From: Anaerostipes caccae L1-92
GTDB taxonomy: Bacteria; Bacillota; Clostridia; Lachnospirales; Lachnospiraceae
Length of the DNA: 64,000 nucleotides
Assembly (NCBI RefSeq): GCF_014467075.1
Contig: NZ_AP023027.1
Location: 1,139,001 to 1,203,000, forward strand
Direction: 5' to 3'
Shown here: in pieces, positions 25,513-33,995 of the stretch
Numbering within the stretch: the stretch's first letter is position 1
Layout: each line of letters starts with the position of its first letter
The notes under the pieces: generated by a model
Told to the model about the DNA's origin: nothing
The model's input: only the letters and a program-made list of their open reading frames with translations
Databases searched by the model: none
Position numbers and translations under genes: made by a program

Positions 25513-28500
25513 ATGGGACAAGTAAAGAGAGTTTATGTGGAAAAGAAACAGGACTATGCCATCAAAGCAAAGGAACTGCTGGAGGAAGTGAGGCAGTACC
25601 TGGGACTGGATGTGGAAAATATCCGCGTACTGATCCGCTATGATGTAGAAAATGTTTCTGAGGAAAGCTATCAAAAGGCGCTGGGCACCGTGTTCAGTGA
25701 GCCTCCTGTGGATGAAGTTTATGAGGAAGCGTTTCCTGTGGAAGAAGGGGAAACGGCTTTCAGCGTAGAATTCCTCCCGGGGCAGTTTGACCAGAGGGCA
25801 GACTCTGCCCAGCAGTGTCTGAAGCTGTTAAATGAAAGTGAGGAACCGGTCATCCGAAGTGCCACTACATATGTAGTAAAGGGAACACTGTCTGAGGATG
25901 AGATGGGACAGATCAAAGATTACTGCATCAATCCGGTGGATTCCAGAGAGTCCTCTGAAGAAAAACCGGATACTCTTGTGATGGAGTTTGAGGAGCCGGA
26001 GGATGTAAAGATTGTGGAAGGATTCAGGGGTATGGGCGAACAGCCGTTTAAGGAACTCTATGATTCCCTCAACCTGGCTATGACATTCAAGGATTTCCTG
26101 CACATCCAGAAGTACTTTAAAGAAGAGGAGCAGAGAGACCCGTCCATGACCGAGATCCGCGTTCTGGACACCTATTGGTCTGATCACTGCCGTCACACGA
26201 CTTTTTCAACGGAACTTAAAAATATCAAGTTCCAGGAAGGGTTCTACCGTGCGCCTTTGGAGGCGACCTATGAGCAGTACATGCTGGATCATAAGAGCAT
26301 TTTCCAGGGCAGGAAAGACAAATTTGTATGCCTGATGGACCTTGCGCTGATGGCTATGCGCCGTCTGAAAAGAGAAGGTGCTTTGAATGACATGGAAGAG
26401 AGCGAGGAGATCAACGCATGCAGCATCGTGGTGCCTGTTTCCATAGACGGGGAAGAGGAGGAGTGGCTCGTAAGTTTTAAGAATGAGACACATAACCATC
26501 CTACAGAGATCGAACCGTTTGGTGGAGCGGCTACCTGCCTCGGAGGAGCTATCAGAGATCCGCTCTCAGGACGCTCTTATGTATACCAGGCTATGCGTGT
26601 GACAGGGGCCAGTGATCCTACAGTCCCGTTGAAAGATACATTAAAAGGAAAACTTCCGCAGAGAAAAATCGTGACCGGAGCTGCCCATGGATATAGTTCT
26701 TACGGCAACCAGATCGGATTAGCCACGGGATTTGTAGATGAGATTTATCATCCGGATTATGTGGCAAAACGTATGGAGATCGGGGCTGTCATGGGCGCAG
26801 CGCCCAGAAAAAACGTCGTAAGGGAAACTTCAGATCCCGGAGATATCATTGTTCTGCTCGGCGGAAGAACCGGACGTGACGGCTGCGGAGGTGCTACGGG
26901 ATCTTCCAAGGTCCACACGGAAGAGTCCATCGAGACCTGCGGCGCGGAAGTACAGAAAGGTAATCCTCCGACAGAGAGAAAGATCCAGAGGCTGTTTCGA
27001 AGGGAAGAAGTCAGCCGGCTGATCAAAAAGTGCAATGATTTCGGTGCAGGCGGAGTTTCCGTGGCGATCGGAGAACTGGCAGACGGACTTACGATCGATC
27101 TCGATAAGGTACCGAAAAAGTATGCTGGACTTGACGGAACAGAACTTGCCATTTCTGAATCCCAGGAACGTATGGCGGTTGTCCTGGATCCAAAAGATGT
27201 GGACCAGTTCTTAGCCTTTTCCGAGGAAGAAAACCTGGAAGCGGTAGCAGTTGCCGTTGTAACCGAGGAGCCGAGATTAGTACTCTCCTGGAGAGGAAAA
27301 GAGATCGTGAATCTCTCCCGTGCATTTTTGGATACCAATGGGGCTCACCAGGAAAATGATGTATATGTGGAAGTTCCGCACCGTGTCAGCAGCTTCTTTG
27401 ATCAGGAGATTCCAAAGAGCTTTACGGAAGCATGTATTGATACACTGAAAAATCTGAATGTATGCTCCAAGAAAGGACTTGTGGAGATGTTTGACAGCAC
27501 CATTGGTGCAGGCAGCGTCACTCTGCCTTACGGCGGAAAATATCAGATGACACCGGTTCAGACGATGGTAGCCAAGCTTCCGGTGCTTCACGGAAAAACA
27601 GATACTGTGACCATGATGAGTTACGGTTTTGATCCATACTTGTCCAAATGGAGTCCGTTCCACGGAGCAGTTTATGCGATCACTCATTCCATCGCAAAAA
27701 TCGTGGCAGCCGGCGGTGATTACAAGAAGATCCGTCTGACCTTCCAGGAGTATTTCAAACGGCTTGGCGAAGATCCTGAGCGATGGGGACAGCCATTCGC
27801 AGCACTGCTCGGTGCATACCATGCACAGATTGGATTCGGACTTGCATCAATCGGAGGAAAGGACAGTATGTCAGGAACCTTCAACGACATTGATGTGCCT
27901 CCGACGCTCGTATCCTTTGCCGTAGATGTGGCAGACGGAAAACATGTGCTTACTCCGGAACTGAAACGTGCCGGCAACCGTCTCGTGCGGATCTGTATTC
28001 CGAGGGATGTCTATAACCTTCCGGTTTACAGAGAGGCGAAAAAGGTTTACAAACGAATCCACAGGCTTATAGAAGAAGGTGCAATCAAATCCTGCTATGC
28101 CATCGGATTCGGAGGAACTATCGAAGCGGTTGCCAAGATGGCTTTTGGAAATGGCCTTGGAGTTATTTTTGACCAGGAAGTTGAAATCAAAGATCTTGTT
28201 GAGAACCATTACGGATCTTTCGTAGTAGAAATGGATACGAGGGATATCAGAAAACTTGCGATTCCAAGCCTTCTTCTCGGTGAGATCACCACAACTCCGG
28301 AACTTGTATTAGGAAATGAAGTGGTTCCGCTGAAAGAGGCTGTGGATGCGTGGACCAAGCCTTTGGAAGAGGTCTTCCCAACCCGTTCAGAAGGAAGCCA
28401 GGATGTAGTAGAGACAAGAAATTACACCAAAGGCAAGGCGCATTTTGCCAAGAATAAGACAGCGAAACCAAAAGTATTTATTCCGGTATTTCCGGGTACA

Positions 28501-29262
28501 AACTGCGAATACGATTCTGCAAGGGCGTTTGAAGAAGCAGGGGCAGAGGTGATCACCAAGGTGTTTAAGAATCTGGATGCACAGGGAATCCGTGACTCCG
28601 TAGATGAGTTTGAAAAAGCAATCAAAGAGTCACAAATGATTATGTTCCCTGGAGGCTTCAGTGCAGGTGATGAGCCGGAAGGTTCCGCCAAATTCTTTGC
28701 AACAGCCTTCCGAAATGAAAAGCTTAAAGAGTCTGTCATGGACCTGCTGAATAATCGGGATGGTCTCGTACTGGGAATCTGCAACGGATTCCAGGCGTTA
28801 ATTAAACTTGGACTGGTGCCGGAAGGAAAAATCGTGGAACAGACAGAACAGTCTCCGACGCTTACGATGAACCGGATCGGACGGCATATTTCAAAAGTAG
28901 CCTATACGAAAGTGACATCAAATCTGTCACCGTGGTTCCATGAAGTGAATGCGGGAGACATTTTCAGTATCCCTGTTTCACACGGCGAAGGACGTTTTGT
29001 GGCCAATGACGATGTGATCAAAAAGCTGTTTGAAAACGGCCAGGTGGCAACCCAGTATGTGGACTTAAATGGAGATCCTACAATGAATGAGGACTTTAAT
29101 CCAAATGGTTCCTACTATGCCATCGAGGGTATCACAAGCCCGGACGGAAGGGTGTTAGGAAAGATGGGACACTCAGAGCGTATGGGACAGTTCGTATCCA
29201 GCAATATTGCAGGAAATAAGAATCAAAAGATATTCCTGTCAGGAGTCAATTATTTTAAATAA
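25513..29262 (+). CDS. purL: Phosphoribosylformylglycinamidine synthase, fused form
   Basis: 1249-aa FGAM synthase of the long type: an N-terminal PurS-like part, the two AIRS-like synthase halves (SDHCRHTTF, NHPTEIEPFGGAATCLGG, GAGGVSVAIGELADG, PLLGAYHA-like AALLGAYHAQIGF and SIGGKDSMSG) and a C-terminal glutaminase with FPGTNCEYDSARAFEEAG, FPGGFSAGDE and the nucleophile in GICNGFQ. It uses ATP and glutamine in purine synthesis. GAGGAGG precedes the ATG at good spacing. No other pur gene adjoins; it ends an operon with the antiporter and two M14-like genes. Confidence 0.96.
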   Translation: MGQVKRVYVEKKQDYAIKAKELLEEVRQYLGLDVENIRVLIRYDVENVSEESYQKALGTVFSEPPVDEVYEEAFPVEEGETAFSVEFLPGQFDQRADSAQQCLKLLNESEEPVIRSATTYVVKGTLSEDEMGQIKDYCINPVDSRESSEEKPDTLVMEFEEPEDVKIVEGFRGMGEQPFKELYDSLNLAMTFKDFLHIQKYFKEEEQRDPSMTEIRVLDTYWSDHCRHTTFSTELKNIKFQEGFYRAPLEATYEQYMLDHKSIFQGRKDKFVCLMDLALMAMRRLKREGALNDMEESEEINACSIVVPVSIDGEEEEWLVSFKNETHNHPTEIEPFGGAATCLGGAIRDPLSGRSYVYQAMRVTGASDPTVPLKDTLKGKLPQRKIVTGAAHGYSSYGNQIGLATGFVDEIYHPDYVAKRMEIGAVMGAAPRKNVVRETSDPGDIIVLLGGRTGRDGCGGATGSSKVHTEESIETCGAEVQKGNPPTERKIQRLFRREEVSRLIKKCNDFGAGGVSVAIGELADGLTIDLDKVPKKYAGLDGTELAISESQERMAVVLDPKDVDQFLAFSEEENLEAVAVAVVTEEPRLVLSWRGKEIVNLSRAFLDTNGAHQENDVYVEVPHRVSSFFDQEIPKSFTEACIDTLKNLNVCSKKGLVEMFDSTIGAGSVTLPYGGKYQMTPVQTMVAKLPVLHGKTDTVTMMSYGFDPYLSKWSPFHGAVYAITHSIAKIVAAGGDYKKIRLTFQEYFKRLGEDPERWGQPFAALLGAYHAQIGFGLASIGGKDSMSGTFNDIDVPPTLVSFAVDVADGKHVLTPELKRAGNRLVRICIPRDVYNLPVYREAKKVYKRIHRLIEEGAIKSCYAIGFGGTIEAVAKMAFGNGLGVIFDQEVEIKDLVENHYGSFVVEMDTRDIRKLAIPSLLLGEITTTPELVLGNEVVPLKEAVDAWTKPLEEVFPTRSEGSQDVVETRNYTKGKAHFAKNKTAKPKVFIPVFPGTNCEYDSARAFEEAGAEVITKVFKNLDAQGIRDSVDEFEKAIKESQMIMFPGGFSAGDEPEGSAKFFATAFRNEKLKESVMDLLNNRDGLVLGICNGFQALIKLGLVPEGKIVEQTEQSPTLTMNRIGRHISKVAYTKVTSNLSPWFHEVNAGDIFSIPVSHGEGRFVANDDVIKKLFENGQVATQYVDLNGDPTMNEDFNPNGSYYAIEGITSPDGRVLGKMGHSERMGQFVSSNIAGNKNQKIFLSGVNYFK

Positions 29263-29271
29263 ATTTGTTTT

Positions 29272-29301
29272 AAGACCGGACATGTCATTTCATGTCCGGT
29301 C
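29272..29301 (+). terminator. First terminator after purL
   Basis: AGACCGGACATG and CATGTCCGGTCT form a 12-bp perfect stem with a 6-base loop. Confidence 0.8.
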
Positions 29302-29320
29302 TATTACGTCATAATATAAC

Positions 29321-29357
29321 AAGAACCCCGCAGCTGCCTGCGGGGTTCTTATATTTA
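29321..29357 (+). terminator. Second tandem terminator after purL
   Basis: AAGAACCCCGCAG and CTGCGGGGTTCTT form a 13-bp stem with a 4-base loop, then an AT-rich tail. Between this and 29556 I see no gene, only AT-rich sequence; a 19-codon ORF at 29384-29443 is not supported. Confidence 0.85.
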
Positions 29358-29556
29358 ATGAAAAGAGAGGATTAAAAATATATATGAAAAACTATGTCTT
29401 AAGTATATCAGAAAAGCAGGCGGAAACAATGGATAGAAAATAAACATTTCTAAACGATTTCTAAACAAATCTTATGGAATTCTTGTGATTATAGAGAAAA
29501 AAGAAAGTCTGTCTGGTAAAACATGAGAATATTTTGGTCAAAATATAAAATATATA

Positions 29557-29585
29557 TTGAAAATATTATCATAATATACTAATAT
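29557..29585 (+). promoter_or_regulatory. Promoter of the transaldolase gene
   Basis: TTGAAA (29557-29562), a 17-bp spacer and TAATAT (29580-29585) in a very AT-rich stretch. Confidence 0.55.
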
Positions 29586-29632
29586 ATATTCATTATATAA
29601 CCAACAACTTTCTCATGAAAGGAGTCTTCTTT

Positions 29633-30715
29633 ATGTCAGACGCAAAAGGAAAACTGTTTGAAACTAGTGAAAAATTTCCCCAGACCGAATACTGGAATGA
29701 TTCTTGTGCGGTAAAAGAGCTGGAATACGCCATTGAGCGCGGAGCAGCGGGAGCTACGACGAACCCTGTGATTGTAGGAAATGTATTGAATCAGGAGATG
29801 GATCTCTGGGAAGACACTCTTGTAAAATGGATCAATGAAATGCCGGAGGCAACAGAGGAGGAAATTGCATGGCGCCTGATCGAACAGATGGCAGTGCGCG
29901 GTGCGAAACTCTTGGAGCCGGTATATGAAAAGACAAATCACGCAAAAGGAAAAATTTCTATCCAGACCAATGCCAAACTGTACCGAAACGCAGAGGAGAT
30001 GGCAAAGCAGGCGATTGGTTTTGGAGAACTGGCGCCAAATATTATGGTGAAGATGCCGACTTCAGCCGCGGGCATTAAGGCATTTGAAGAAGCTACTTTT
30101 GCAGGGATCAGCATTAACGCAACCGTATCTTTCACCGTGGCACAGGCTGTAGCTGTGGCAGAGGCAGTAGAGCGCGGATTAAAGAGGAGAGAAGAAGCAG
30201 GGCTTTCCAACAAAAATATGACACCTGTGTGTACCATCATGGTAGGACGTACCGATGACTGGGTGAAAGAAGCTGTGAAGCGGGATAATCTTTGTCTGGA
30301 CCCATGTGCATTGGAGTATGCAGGCGTGGCAGTCTTTAAGAATGCATATGAGATTTATCAGGAACGCGGATATAAGACAAGACTTCTGGCGGCAGCGTAC
30401 AGAAACTATTTCCACTGGTCTGAGTTTATCGGAGGAGATGTGGTTCTGACGATAACACAGCCATGGCAGGAGAAGATCAATGGATGTGATGTAGAGGTAA
30501 AAGAGCGCATGAGCCGTCCGGTACCGGAAAAATATTTAAATGAATTGAACAAGATTCCGGATTTTATCATGGCATATGAAGAAGACGGTTTAAAACCGGA
30601 AGAATTTGTACACTATGGAGCTTTCGTAAAGACGATCAATCAGTTCCTGGGAGGATATGAAAGTCTCTTGGGAGTGATCAGAAAGCTGATGGTGGGAGAG
30701 CCGGTCAGAAAATAA
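29633..30715 (+). CDS. Transaldolase-family protein
   Basis: 360-aa member of the transaldolase family. GATTNPVIVG near the N-terminus, the Schiff-base lysine in NIMVKMPTSAAG, ISINATVSFTVAQA and the GGDVVLTI segment are the family pattern. The start at 29633 is chosen because AAAGGAG (29618-29624) lies 8 bp before it; an upstream in-frame ATG at 29615 overlaps that site. It is monocistronic and faces a convergent iolH-like gene across a terminator. It may be the ordinary pentose-phosphate enzyme. Because it neighbours cyclitol genes, a specialised class I aldolase role is also possible, though unproven. Confidence 0.88.
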   Translation: MSDAKGKLFETSEKFPQTEYWNDSCAVKELEYAIERGAAGATTNPVIVGNVLNQEMDLWEDTLVKWINEMPEATEEEIAWRLIEQMAVRGAKLLEPVYEKTNHAKGKISIQTNAKLYRNAEEMAKQAIGFGELAPNIMVKMPTSAAGIKAFEEATFAGISINATVSFTVAQAVAVAEAVERGLKRREEAGLSNKNMTPVCTIMVGRTDDWVKEAVKRDNLCLDPCALEYAGVAVFKNAYEIYQERGYKTRLLAAAYRNYFHWSEFIGGDVVLTITQPWQEKINGCDVEVKERMSRPVPEKYLNELNKIPDFIMAYEEDGLKPEEFVHYGAFVKTINQFLGGYESLLGVIRKLMVGEPVRK

Positions 30716-30744
30716 CATACATAGAGAGTAAAAGACAGGAATAA

Positions 30745-30787
30745 GAAAAAAGCAAGTCCCTGAAAGTATGAGGGACTTGTTTTTTTA
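30745..30787. terminator. Convergent terminator between transaldolase and iolH-like gene
   Basis: CAAGTCCCT and AGGGACTTG form a 9-bp stem with A-rich and T-rich flanks, giving a terminator in both directions. Confidence 0.88.
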
Positions 30788-30808
30788 GCTTTTATGAAGG
30801 AAACACGT

Positions 30809-31696
30809 TTATTTGGATAAGAGTTCTTTTTCCAGAAGTGCTTTCGTAAACTTACCGTCTGTGATGGCTCTTTCCGGGAAACCAAGTGGATTGAAGGTAG
30901 CAATCGTATCTTCCTGGTCTCCGAATCCCATCTCCCTGAGAGTCTTGAAGCAGGTATCAAAATCTATATCTCCTTCTCCGATCTTTCCTATATGTGCATG
31001 ACAGCGTACTTCTCCGCTGGCATAGAGAGGGGCCGGGTTGATGTTGTAGCGGAATAGTTTTGTGTAGTCCCATGTATCTGCCACGATAATATGTTTCAGT
31101 GATTTGCCTGCATATCTGAGCATGCTTTCCACATCTCCTTTTCCGCCATCATAGTGGAACGTATGAGGAATGGAGTAGAGGTAGCCGAATGCAGGGCTGT
31201 CATAATATTTTACAATATCGCATGATTCATTGCTCGTCTCATAAAAATCATTTGGATGTGCCTGGATATCAAGGCGCATTCCTTTACTCTCGAAAATCGG
31301 AATCAGTTCATCCAGAGAGCGCATTAACTTAGCCTCGCATAATTCCGGCTGGTTTACGTCTCCTCCAAGTTCTGTGTTGAAGACAGTTACTTCCATCATT
31401 TCTCCGATTTCGATCATACGCTTCCAGCAGTCAATCGCATATTGGCGCATAAACTCATCAGGATCAGCAAGGCGGAAACCTGTAGTCAGGGCAGCAATCT
31501 TTAAGCCTTCCTTCTCGATCGCTTTTTTGTGCCACATAACTTCGCTGTTAGTAGCTTTCGGGCGTTTCCAGAACCCGGGGAAAATAGGGTCATAAGGTGA
31601 AATATATTCAAAACCTGCCTCAGCTACTGTGTGGTAGATCTCTTCGTAGGACATCCCTGTCTCCCAAAATGCACTCGTGTCAAATGTAATTTTCAT
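30809..31696 (-). CDS. IolH-like TIM-barrel protein (second copy)
   Basis: 295-aa sugar phosphate isomerase/epimerase-fold protein starting MKITFDTSAF, homologous to the iolH-like gene at 1876. Shared motifs are NTELGGDVNQ, DIQAHPNDFYE, GDVESMLRYAG and KIGEGDIDFD, which carry the probable metal ligands. Sequence upstream of 31696 is non-conserved, and AAGGAGG 8 bp before this ATG fixes the start. Its promoter carries the same 32-bp site as the plus-strand operon at 32992, so it is probably activated by the AraC protein encoded next to it. Confidence 0.82.
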   Translation of the reverse strand: MKITFDTSAFWETGMSYEEIYHTVAEAGFEYISPYDPIFPGFWKRPKATNSEVMWHKKAIEKEGLKIAALTTGFRLADPDEFMRQYAIDCWKRMIEIGEMMEVTVFNTELGGDVNQPELCEAKLMRSLDELIPIFESKGMRLDIQAHPNDFYETSNESCDIVKYYDSPAFGYLYSIPHTFHYDGGKGDVESMLRYAGKSLKHIIVADTWDYTKLFRYNINPAPLYASGEVRCHAHIGKIGEGDIDFDTCFKTLREMGFGDQEDTIATFNPLGFPERAITDGKFTKALLEKELLSK

Positions 31697-31745
31697 AAAA
31701 TACCTCCTTGGATTGTCTCGTTGATCAGCAACCTGCTTGATAATG

Positions 31746-31801
31746 ATTATAAACATGGGAGTGCATTTATAAAAGAACAATCCAATCAAAAACTAGCACA
31801 A
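31746..31801 (-). promoter_or_regulatory. Promoter with AraC-type operator, iolH-like gene
   Basis: On the minus strand: a 32-bp site (31801 to 31770) reading TTGTGCTA, nine variable bases, TGGATTGTTCTTTTA; its end overlaps a weak -35 (TTTTAT), followed by 17 bp and a perfect TATAAT (31751 to 31746). The same site stands at 32869-32900 in front of the opposite operon. Overlap with a weak -35 fits an activator. Confidence 0.75.
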
Positions 31802-31884
31802 TTTAACGATATTAAGCATGATGACTTAATGGTGTGAGTGAACCTGCTTATCTTTTATACAATGTATACAAAAAATCTGACAGT

Positions 31885-32769
31885 TCATTCTTTTGAACGC
31901 CGGATATAATGGCGTGGGGAGCAGCCCATAAAGTTTTTAAAAAGCCTGGAAAAATAATTTTGATCATAAATTCCCACATTCGCTGCGATCTCACTCATGC
32001 TTAGATTGCTGTGCTGGAGATGTTCACAGGCTTTTGTGATGCGGAGCCGGTTGATGTATTCTACAGGAGCCAGGCCGGTCACGTCTTTAAAAAGTTTGCG
32101 GAAGTGGTTGGTGCTCAGGTTCTCATCTCTGGCAAGTTCATTAAAATCGATAGGCTCTGCGATATTTTCTTCAATATAGGCAAGTGTCCTCATGATGATG
32201 GTCTGATTCTGTTTCGGCTGGGAATAGTAATTTTTAAACTGCTGATCAGAACGCTTTCTATAGATGATCAGGATCAATTCGAGGTATTTCCGTTTTAGCA
32301 GTTCATAGTAGCTTTCCTGTTTTTCCTGGGCTTTCTGCATGCCGCCAAGGATCGACAGCAGAAACATGCGCTCATTAGGATCCAGGTGGACGATTCCCTG
32401 GTTGTTGATGTCTGCCTGAAAGGACGTAGGGGTCTTTTCAAGGACTTGAGTGCCTCTTGCATCTGCCTTTAATTCCTTTACTAGGGAAAAAAACTGTTCA
32501 TCGAGGACTTCCGGATAAAATTGGCAGTTATAAATAGAGGTCTGTTCGTGAATAGCAAAGCTGTGTGAGGTCTCAGGGCGGACCAGAAAGCTGTCTCCGG
32601 GGAGCAGCAGAGTGTCTTCTTTGCAAAAAGTATGGGTACAGGAACCCTTTTCTATGAAGACAAGCTCATAATATTTATGCATATGTGCGTCCTGGGACAT
32701 GGATCCGGTCCAATGTTCGACGGAAATGCCGGAGTCATCGGCCTGATAAAAGCGTTTATAAGGATCCAT
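31885..32769 (-). CDS. AraC-family transcriptional regulator
   Basis: 294-aa regulator. An N-terminal cupin-like sensor (HMHKYYELVFIEKGS, LLPGDSFLVRPETSH) and a C-terminal pair of helix-turn-helix motifs (FNELARDENLSTNHFRKLFK; MSEIAANVGIYDQNYFSRLFK) ending CSPRHYIRR. Start 32769 has AAAGGAG 7 bp upstream; the 7-residue longer reading is not supported. It stands between the iolH-like gene and the divergent epimerase-dehydrogenase-transporter operon, both of which carry a common 32-bp promoter site, so it most likely activates both in response to a sugar or cyclitol. Confidence 0.92.
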   Translation of the reverse strand: MDPYKRFYQADDSGISVEHWTGSMSQDAHMHKYYELVFIEKGSCTHTFCKEDTLLLPGDSFLVRPETSHSFAIHEQTSIYNCQFYPEVLDEQFFSLVKELKADARGTQVLEKTPTSFQADINNQGIVHLDPNERMFLLSILGGMQKAQEKQESYYELLKRKYLELILIIYRKRSDQQFKNYYSQPKQNQTIIMRTLAYIEENIAEPIDFNELARDENLSTNHFRKLFKDVTGLAPVEYINRLRITKACEHLQHSNLSMSEIAANVGIYDQNYFSRLFKNFMGCSPRHYIRRSKE

Positions 32770-32821
32770 AAAAGCTCCTTTCTGAATCAAAATTGTTATC
32801 TTTTATGTAATAGGTGATGTC

Positions 32822-32851
32822 ATTATACAATGCCGCACTAAATGTTGGCAA
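32822..32851 (-). promoter_or_regulatory. Promoter of the AraC gene
   Basis: On the minus strand TTGCCA (32851 to 32846), an 18-bp spacer and a perfect TATAAT (32827 to 32822). Confidence 0.6.
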
Positions 32852-32868
32852 GATGGAACTTCGTTAAT

Positions 32869-32925
32869 TTGTGCTAAAACAGAGATGGATTGTTCTTTTA
32901 GAAATACTGCACAAAAAGTTATAAT
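32869..32925 (+). promoter_or_regulatory. Promoter with AraC-type operator, epimerase-dehydrogenase operon
   Basis: The 32-bp site TTGTGCTA, nine variable bases, TGGATTGTTCTTTTA (32869-32900) overlaps a weak -35 (TTTAGA, 32897-32902), followed by 17 bp and TATAAT (32920-32925). Its placement relative to the -10 matches, within one base, the copy in front of the iolH-like gene. Confidence 0.75.
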
Positions 32926-32991
32926 ACAGTCATCGAAAGAGTAACAGATTAACCAACAAAATCAGAATTAAAGTGTAAAAGGAGAGTAACA

Positions 32992-33981
32992 ATGACGAGT
33001 GAAAAAGTAGTGTTTGCAGCCCCAAGACATCCGGTTCCTATGAGTCTTTGCCTGTTTACAGACGGTTTGAGACATCTTCCGTTTGAAGAAATGCTGGATG
33101 CCTGTGCAGATATGGGAATTGAAAGTCTGGAACTTGGAACAGGAGCATATTCTGTTGCACCTCACCTGAATTTAGATGAACTGCTCGAGAGCGAAGATGC
33201 GAGAAAAGAATATTTGGATGCGATAGAAAAGCGGGGACTTAAGATTGCTGCATTCAACTGTTCCGGAAATCCTGTGGCACCGGGAGAACTGGGAAAACGC
33301 CACAGAGAAGACATGGAGAAGACACTGGAACTTGCAAAGCTGATGGGTGTGGACACGGTCGTGGCACAGTCAGGGCTTCCGGCAGGCGGACCGAACGATG
33401 AACATCCAAACTGGATCACACATACCTTCCCGCCGTCATGCAGCGAAATCATGGAATACCAGTGGGGAGTGACCATCGACTACTGGAAGAAGGCAGCCGA
33501 GAAAGCGAAGACATGCGGTGTTGAAAAGATCGCTCTGGAAAACCATCCTTACAACATGGTATTTAACGTAAGTACGATCCGCAGACTCAGGGATGCAGTG
33601 GGACCGATCATCGGACTGAACCTGGACCCAAGCCATATGTTCTTCATGGGAGGAGATCCTTTGATGGTGGCAAAAGAACTGACAAAAGATAACTGCATTC
33701 TGCATGTCCACGGAAAAGACTCCAGAATCAATCCGGAATTAAAAGGATTGGAGGCCATTGAACTGCACGGATATGATGATGACGCACATTTGAGGGCATG
33801 GAACTACGTGGCAGTAGGATACGGACATGACCACCTGTGGTGGAAAGAATTTTTCGGAAACCTGGTAGCCGGAGGATACTGCGGGCCAGTCAGCATCGAA
33901 GTGGAAGATCCGCTTATGCCTAACAATGAAATCGCAATCCGCAAATCAGCTGAATTTTTACTGGACACTATGTTAAAATAA
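32992..33981 (+). CDS. Sugar phosphate isomerase/epimerase-family protein
   Basis: 329-aa TIM-barrel protein of the xylose-isomerase-like superfamily. Likely metal ligands are in ALENHPYNM (Glu), NLDPSHMFFMGGDP (Asp, His), LHVHGKDS (His) and VSIEVEDPLM (Glu). It is the first gene of an operon with a Gfo/Idh dehydrogenase, a pairing seen where a dehydrogenase makes a keto-sugar or keto-cyclitol that is then isomerised. AAAGGAGAG precedes the ATG. The exact substrate is not known. Confidence 0.85.
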   Translation: MTSEKVVFAAPRHPVPMSLCLFTDGLRHLPFEEMLDACADMGIESLELGTGAYSVAPHLNLDELLESEDARKEYLDAIEKRGLKIAAFNCSGNPVAPGELGKRHREDMEKTLELAKLMGVDTVVAQSGLPAGGPNDEHPNWITHTFPPSCSEIMEYQWGVTIDYWKKAAEKAKTCGVEKIALENHPYNMVFNVSTIRRLRDAVGPIIGLNLDPSHMFFMGGDPLMVAKELTKDNCILHVHGKDSRINPELKGLEAIELHGYDDDAHLRAWNYVAVGYGHDHLWWKEFFGNLVAGGYCGPVSIEVEDPLMPNNEIAIRKSAEFLLDTMLK

Positions 33982-33995
33982 GGAGGAAATGAATC

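Noticed and set aside
29384-29443. 19-codon ORF (ATG to TAA) after the purL terminators
   Set aside because: Preceded by GAGAGGAT at loose spacing, but too short, in AT-rich spacer and without any recognisable feature.
29440-29632. AT-rich stretch considered as a replication origin or att site
   Set aside because: No DnaA-box cluster, no iterons and no integrase nearby; it is explained by a promoter region.
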